Shown here: positions 61,429 to 64,000 of the stretch, one piece after another
Numbering within the stretch: the stretch's first letter is position 1
How the letters are laid out: every line of letters starts with the position of its first letter
NCBI RefSeq assembly: GCF_000472705.1
Contig: NZ_AXAE01000021.1
Location: 97,347-161,346 of the forward strand
Reading direction: 5' to 3'
From: Mesorhizobium erdmanii USDA 3471
Lineage (GTDB): Bacteria; Pseudomonadota; Alphaproteobacteria; Rhizobiales; Rhizobiaceae
DNA: 64,000 nucleotides
Translations under genes and position numbers: made by a program
The notes under the pieces: generated by a model
The model's database searches: none
Seen by the model: only the letters and a program-made list of their open reading frames with translations
What the model was told of the DNA's origin: nothing

Positions 61429-61542
61429 GAGACCTCCTGTCTTGTCTGTGCATGACCGGACCGGCCCTGGCCGGCTCCCCGTCTCTTCCTCCCTGCACGG
61501 CGCATATGACTGGTGGATGACACAGCGCGTGAAACCCACAAA

Positions 61543-61584
61543 ATATGTTCATATGTACAATGTCAATTACAAATGAACAGATAT
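61543..61584. promoter_or_regulatory. Palindromic operator candidate between the ABC operon and SorC regulator 2
   Basis: ATATGTTCAT (61543-61552) and ATGAACAGATAT (61573-61584) form an inverted repeat with the core TGTTCAT/ATGAACA, in the most AT-rich patch of the region. It is placed for control of both divergent transcripts and resembles sites of SorC-family regulators. Confidence 0.55.
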
Positions 61585-61644
61585 GTGCGACAATCGGCGT
61601 GGCTGAAACCGGCATGCGGTTGACATGCGGCCGGCGTTTCTCCG

Positions 61645-62661
61645 ATGAGGGCGACGCGGCCAGCCATGACTGATGAGGGACTAGAACAGATGCCCACAGA
61701 AAAGCCCACGCCGGCCCGCCTGCCGATGGTGTCCTCCGATCTCAACGTCAAGACGGCCTGGCTCTACTATGTAGAGGGCTTCACCCAGGAACAGATCGCC
61801 GAGAAGCTGGATGTCTCCAGGGTGAAGGTGATGCGCACCCTGGCTGCCTGCACGGCCGAAGGCATCGTCGTCACCATGATCAACGCGCCGACCGCCGAAC
61901 AGGTGGCGCTCGAACGGGAACTGGAAAAGCGCTGGGGCCTCAATGCCGCGGTGGTCATCCCGACGCCTTCGGCGCACGAGCATCTGGAAAAGGCGATCGG
62001 CCATGCCGTCGCCGCCTATCTCGGCGAGCAGATGCAGGACGGCATGACGCTGGCGATCGGCGGCGGCGCGACGCTGCATGCAAGCCTGGGATTCCTCGCC
62101 CGCCGACAGCTGAAACGCGCTTCGGTGGTGGCACTTGTCGGCAGCCTGCCGCATTCGCAATGGATCAACCCGTCGATCGTCGCCGCAAAGGTCGCCGATG
62201 TCTTCGAGGTCGACAGCTACCAGATCACCGCGCCGGTGATGGTCGACGATCCTTCGCTGCGCGATCTCCTGTGGGCACAGCCGACACTGCAGGATGTGCG
62301 CCGGCGGGCAGCTTCCGCCGATATCGCCTTGCTCACCGTCGGCGACATGTCGCCGGACGCCACCATCTTCCGGCATGGCATCGTCCCGTCATCGCTGATC
62401 GCGCCATTGAAGGCCAAAGGCGCGGTCGCCAACATGCTGTGCTACTTCGTCGATGTCGCCGGCAGGCTGGTCGACCACGAGGTCAACGGCCGCGTCATGG
62501 CCATTGATCTCGAAATGGTTGGCCAAGTGCCAAATGTCGTGCTCGCCGCCGGCGGAAGACGCAAGGTAGCGGCGATCCTGGCCGCACTGAAGGCCGTAAG
62601 CACCAATGTGCTGATCACCGACGGCGACACCGCCACGGCGTTGCTTGCCAAAGGTGGCTGA
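61645..62661 (+). CDS. SorC family sugar-binding transcriptional regulator 2
   Basis: A regulator of up to 338 residues. The helix-turn-helix is FTQEQIAEKLDVSRVKVMRTL; the C-terminal effector domain has LAIGGGATLHASLGFLARR and ALLTVGDMSPDATIFRHG, lining the phospho-sugar pocket. In-frame ATGs at 61645, 61666 and 61690 all precede the domain and I cannot choose firmly. It is divergent from the ABC/MBL/SurE operon and probably controls it, which argues that the effector is a phosphorylated compound. Confidence 0.87.
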   Translation: MRATRPAMTDEGLEQMPTEKPTPARLPMVSSDLNVKTAWLYYVEGFTQEQIAEKLDVSRVKVMRTLAACTAEGIVVTMINAPTAEQVALERELEKRWGLNAAVVIPTPSAHEHLEKAIGHAVAAYLGEQMQDGMTLAIGGGATLHASLGFLARRQLKRASVVALVGSLPHSQWINPSIVAAKVADVFEVDSYQITAPVMVDDPSLRDLLWAQPTLQDVRRRAASADIALLTVGDMSPDATIFRHGIVPSSLIAPLKAKGAVANMLCYFVDVAGRLVDHEVNGRVMAIDLEMVGQVPNVVLAAGGRRKVAAILAALKAVSTNVLITDGDTATALLAKGG

Positions 62662-62681
62662 GACCAGATCGCCGGTTGGCG

Positions 62682-63050
62682 CTAAATGAGGCCGCGCTCG
62701 CGCAAAAAATCCTCAACGCCGACATGGGTCATGGATTCGAATTCGGCGATCGCCTCGGCCACACGCTTGCGCTGGGCCGCCAGCAGGGTGAACACCTGCT
62801 TCATTTCGCCGGAAACGCCAAAACGGCTCCAGCGCTCGGCAATATGAGCAGGCAGGCCGATGGCGGCACAGAATGCATCGAGACTGTCATAGCCGAGGCT
62901 GACGACAAGCTGCCTGGTCTCCTCCGCCGACATGCGCGGCTCGAATGCGTGATCGTGTAGGCGCTGCGCCACCAGCTTGATGTCGGACGGCGACGCGCCC
63001 ATAACCTTGCCGAACAGGGTTTTGACATCAGACGGATCGAATGCGGGCAT
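62682..63050 (-). CDS. Small conserved hypothetical protein
   Basis: A 122-residue soluble protein, MPAFDPSDVKTLFGKVMGASP and then helical segments EPRMSAEETRQLVVSLGYDS and IAERWSRFGVSGEMKQVFTL. I do not recognise the family. The ATG at 63050 has GGGAGG before it, a strong site. It follows the E2 gene on the same strand with a large stem-loop and a repeat between them, so it is probably a separate unit. Confidence 0.72.
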   Translation of the reverse strand: MPAFDPSDVKTLFGKVMGASPSDIKLVAQRLHDHAFEPRMSAEETRQLVVSLGYDSLDAFCAAIGLPAHIAERWSRFGVSGEMKQVFTLLAAQRKRVAEAIAEFESMTHVGVEDFLRERGLI

Positions 63051-63082
63051 CTTTGGCCTCCCTTGGTCGCAATCCACCTAGA

Positions 63083-63126
63083 GCAATTCCAAGAAAAGTG
63101 TGAAGCGGTTTTCCGTCCGGAATTGC
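63083..63126. repeat. Rhizobial intergenic palindrome
   Basis: GCAATTCC (63083-63090) pairs perfectly with GGAATTGC (63119-63126); inside it is AAGAAAAGTGTGAAGCGGTT. Same family as the other copies in the window. The flanking TAGA just before 63083 repeats the tag seen at 23403 and 51092. Confidence 0.65.
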
Positions 63127-63160
63127 GTCAAGGCAAAGAGCTTAGAACATGGGTCAAGGG

Positions 63161-63229
63161 TAGACGCCTGACAAGTCGTTTCCATCGTAAGCCGGCGCAT
63201 CATCGGCATCGGCCTACGACAAGCGTCTA
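63161..63229 (-). terminator. Long stem-loop enclosing the E2 stop codon
   Basis: TAGACGC (63161-63167) pairs with GCGTCTA (63223-63229), and TCGTAAGCCG (63185-63194) with CGGCCTACGA (63210-63219, one mismatch). The TAG stop of the E2 gene (63227-63229) is in the outer arm. No T-run; probably a 3' end structure. Confidence 0.4.
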
Positions 63230-64000
63230 GACGAGCATGCCCATCGGGTTCTCGATCAGCCGCTTGAAGGCGACCAGCAGTTCGGCGCCGAGGGCACCGT
63301 CGACGGCGCGATGGTCGGTCGACAGCGTCACCGACATGACGGTGGCGATCTTGATCTCGCCGTTCTTGACCACCGCCCGCTCTTCGCCCGCACCGACAGC
63401 CAGGATCGTCGCATGCGGCGGGTTGATGACGGCGGCGAAGTCCTTGATGCCGAACATGCCGAGATTGGAGACGGCCGTAGTGCCGCCCTGATATTCTTCC
63501 GGCTTCAGCTTACGGCTGCGGGCGCGGCTCGCCAGATCCTTCATCTCGTTGGAGATGGTGGACAGCGTCTTTTCATCCGCATGCCGGATGATCGGCGTGA
63601 TCAGGCCGCCGGGGATCGACACGGCAACGCCGACATCGGCATGCTTGTGCTTGACCATGGCGCTTTCGGTCCACGACGCATTGGCATCCGGCACCGCCTT
63701 CAGCGCCATCGCCATCGCCTTGATCACCATGTCGTTGACCGACAGCTTGTAGGCCGGTGCGTCGCCCTTATCCGTCTTCCTCATCGGGGCCGCCGCATTG
63801 ATCTGCGTGCGCAGCGCCAGCAGTGCGTCGAGCTCGCAGTCGAGCGTCAGGTAGAAATGCGGGATGGTGGTCTTGGCCTCGACGAGGCGGCGCGCGATGG
63901 TCTTGCGCATGTTGTCGTGCGGGACGAGGTCGTAGGAACCCTCCTCGAACAGCTTCAGCACCTGGTCGTCCGACATCGCCTTCACGGCAGGGGCGGATGC
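63227..64000 (-). CDS. pdhC: Dihydrolipoamide acetyltransferase (E2 of pyruvate dehydrogenase), N-terminus outside window
   Basis: C-terminal catalytic domain of E2, about 257 residues visible, open to base 64000. It transfers acetyl groups from lipoate to CoA. Visible parts: YDLVPHDNMRKTIARRLVEAKTTIPHFYLT, which starts the catalytic core, GGLITPIIRHADEKTL, and STDHRAVDGALGAELL with the catalytic His and Asp of HxxxDG. An ATG or GTG near 63985 is internal, since the frame reads on (ASAPAVKAM). The C-terminus LIENPMGMLV is typical. Branched-chain or oxoglutarate E2 is less likely given the interdomain sequence. Confidence 0.92.
   Translation of the reverse strand, partial: ASAPAVKAMSDDQVLKLFEEGSYDLVPHDNMRKTIARRLVEAKTTIPHFYLTLDCELDALLALRTQINAAAPMRKTDKGDAPAYKLSVNDMVIKAMAMALKAVPDANASWTESAMVKHKHADVGVAVSIPGGLITPIIRHADEKTLSTISNEMKDLASRARSRKLKPEEYQGGTTAVSNLGMFGIKDFAAVINPPHATILAVGAGEERAVVKNGEIKIATVMSVTLSTDHRAVDGALGAELLVAFKRLIENPMGMLV

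Noticed and set aside
1..64000. CRISPR array or transposon
   Set aside because: No regularly spaced repeats and no transposase-like frame were seen on either strand.

Overview
The window is high-GC, densely coded chromosomal DNA from an alphaproteobacterium of the order Hyphomicrobiales, most likely a Mesorhizobium or close relative. Reasons: cobS-cobT-type aerobic cobaltochelatase next to a J-domain gene and bolA, the order aroK-aroB-CBS protein, rpmB next to a DUF3108 gene, metX-metW, many ABC sugar importers, and intergenic palindromes of the rhizobial tag 'gaaaagtg...cggttttc'. Genus is an inference. I see no insertion sequence, prophage or CRISPR array. About 65 genes can be supported, with one tRNA, one strong riboswitch candidate and several hairpins and palindromes. 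metX (left edge) and the E2 pyruvate dehydrogenase gene (right edge) are cut by the window.

Layout. 1-13000: metX-metW, small conserved genes, a glycosyltransferase, a VWA-like protein, a BacA/SbmA-like ABC protein, a methyltransferase divergent from gloB, YhhN and EamA membrane proteins, DUF3108, rpmB, and a queuosine-precursor transporter gene whose start codon lies inside a preQ1-I-like pseudoknot. 13000-18200: phytase-like esterase, cobT, cobS, J-domain protein, bolA. 18200-31500: a ThDP enzyme, a hydrolase, the aroK-aroB-CBS operon, xerD, accA, an L,D-transpeptidase lipoprotein, TusA-like protein, a CobW-type GTPase, a DD-carboxypeptidase, an M20 amidohydrolase and tRNA-Arg(CCT). 31500-34700: cytochrome b561, YqaA-like protein, multicopper oxidase, cupin.

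34700-46700 is a carbohydrate locus. A minus-strand operon (DeoR regulator, FGGY kinase, sugar ABC ATPase, permease, binding protein, epimerase) faces a plus-strand operon (class II aldolase, second FGGY kinase, HAD phosphatase). Together they look like import, epimerisation, phosphorylation and aldol cleavage of an unidentified sugar or polyol. A SorC-type regulator and an unrecognised all-helical protein follow.

46700-51650 encodes a complete glucitol-type phosphotransferase system: an HPr-enzyme I fusion, IIA, IIB-C2, IIC and GutM. Sugar-transporting PTS is uncommon in alphaproteobacteria, most of which have only the nitrogen PTS. 53260-55650 holds two tandem DUF930 proteins with TonB-like architecture. 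55700-62660 holds a compact operon (binding protein, double permease, ATPase, metallo-beta-lactamase-fold hydrolase, SurE nucleotidase) divergent from a SorC regulator, with a palindrome between them; I propose uptake and dephosphorylation of an organophosphate or nucleotide-like solute. The window ends in the dihydrolipoamide acetyltransferase gene.

No wholly new system can be proved from sequence alone. The best candidates are the riboswitch that traps a start codon, the PTS locus with its orphan protein, and the SurE/MBL/ABC operon.
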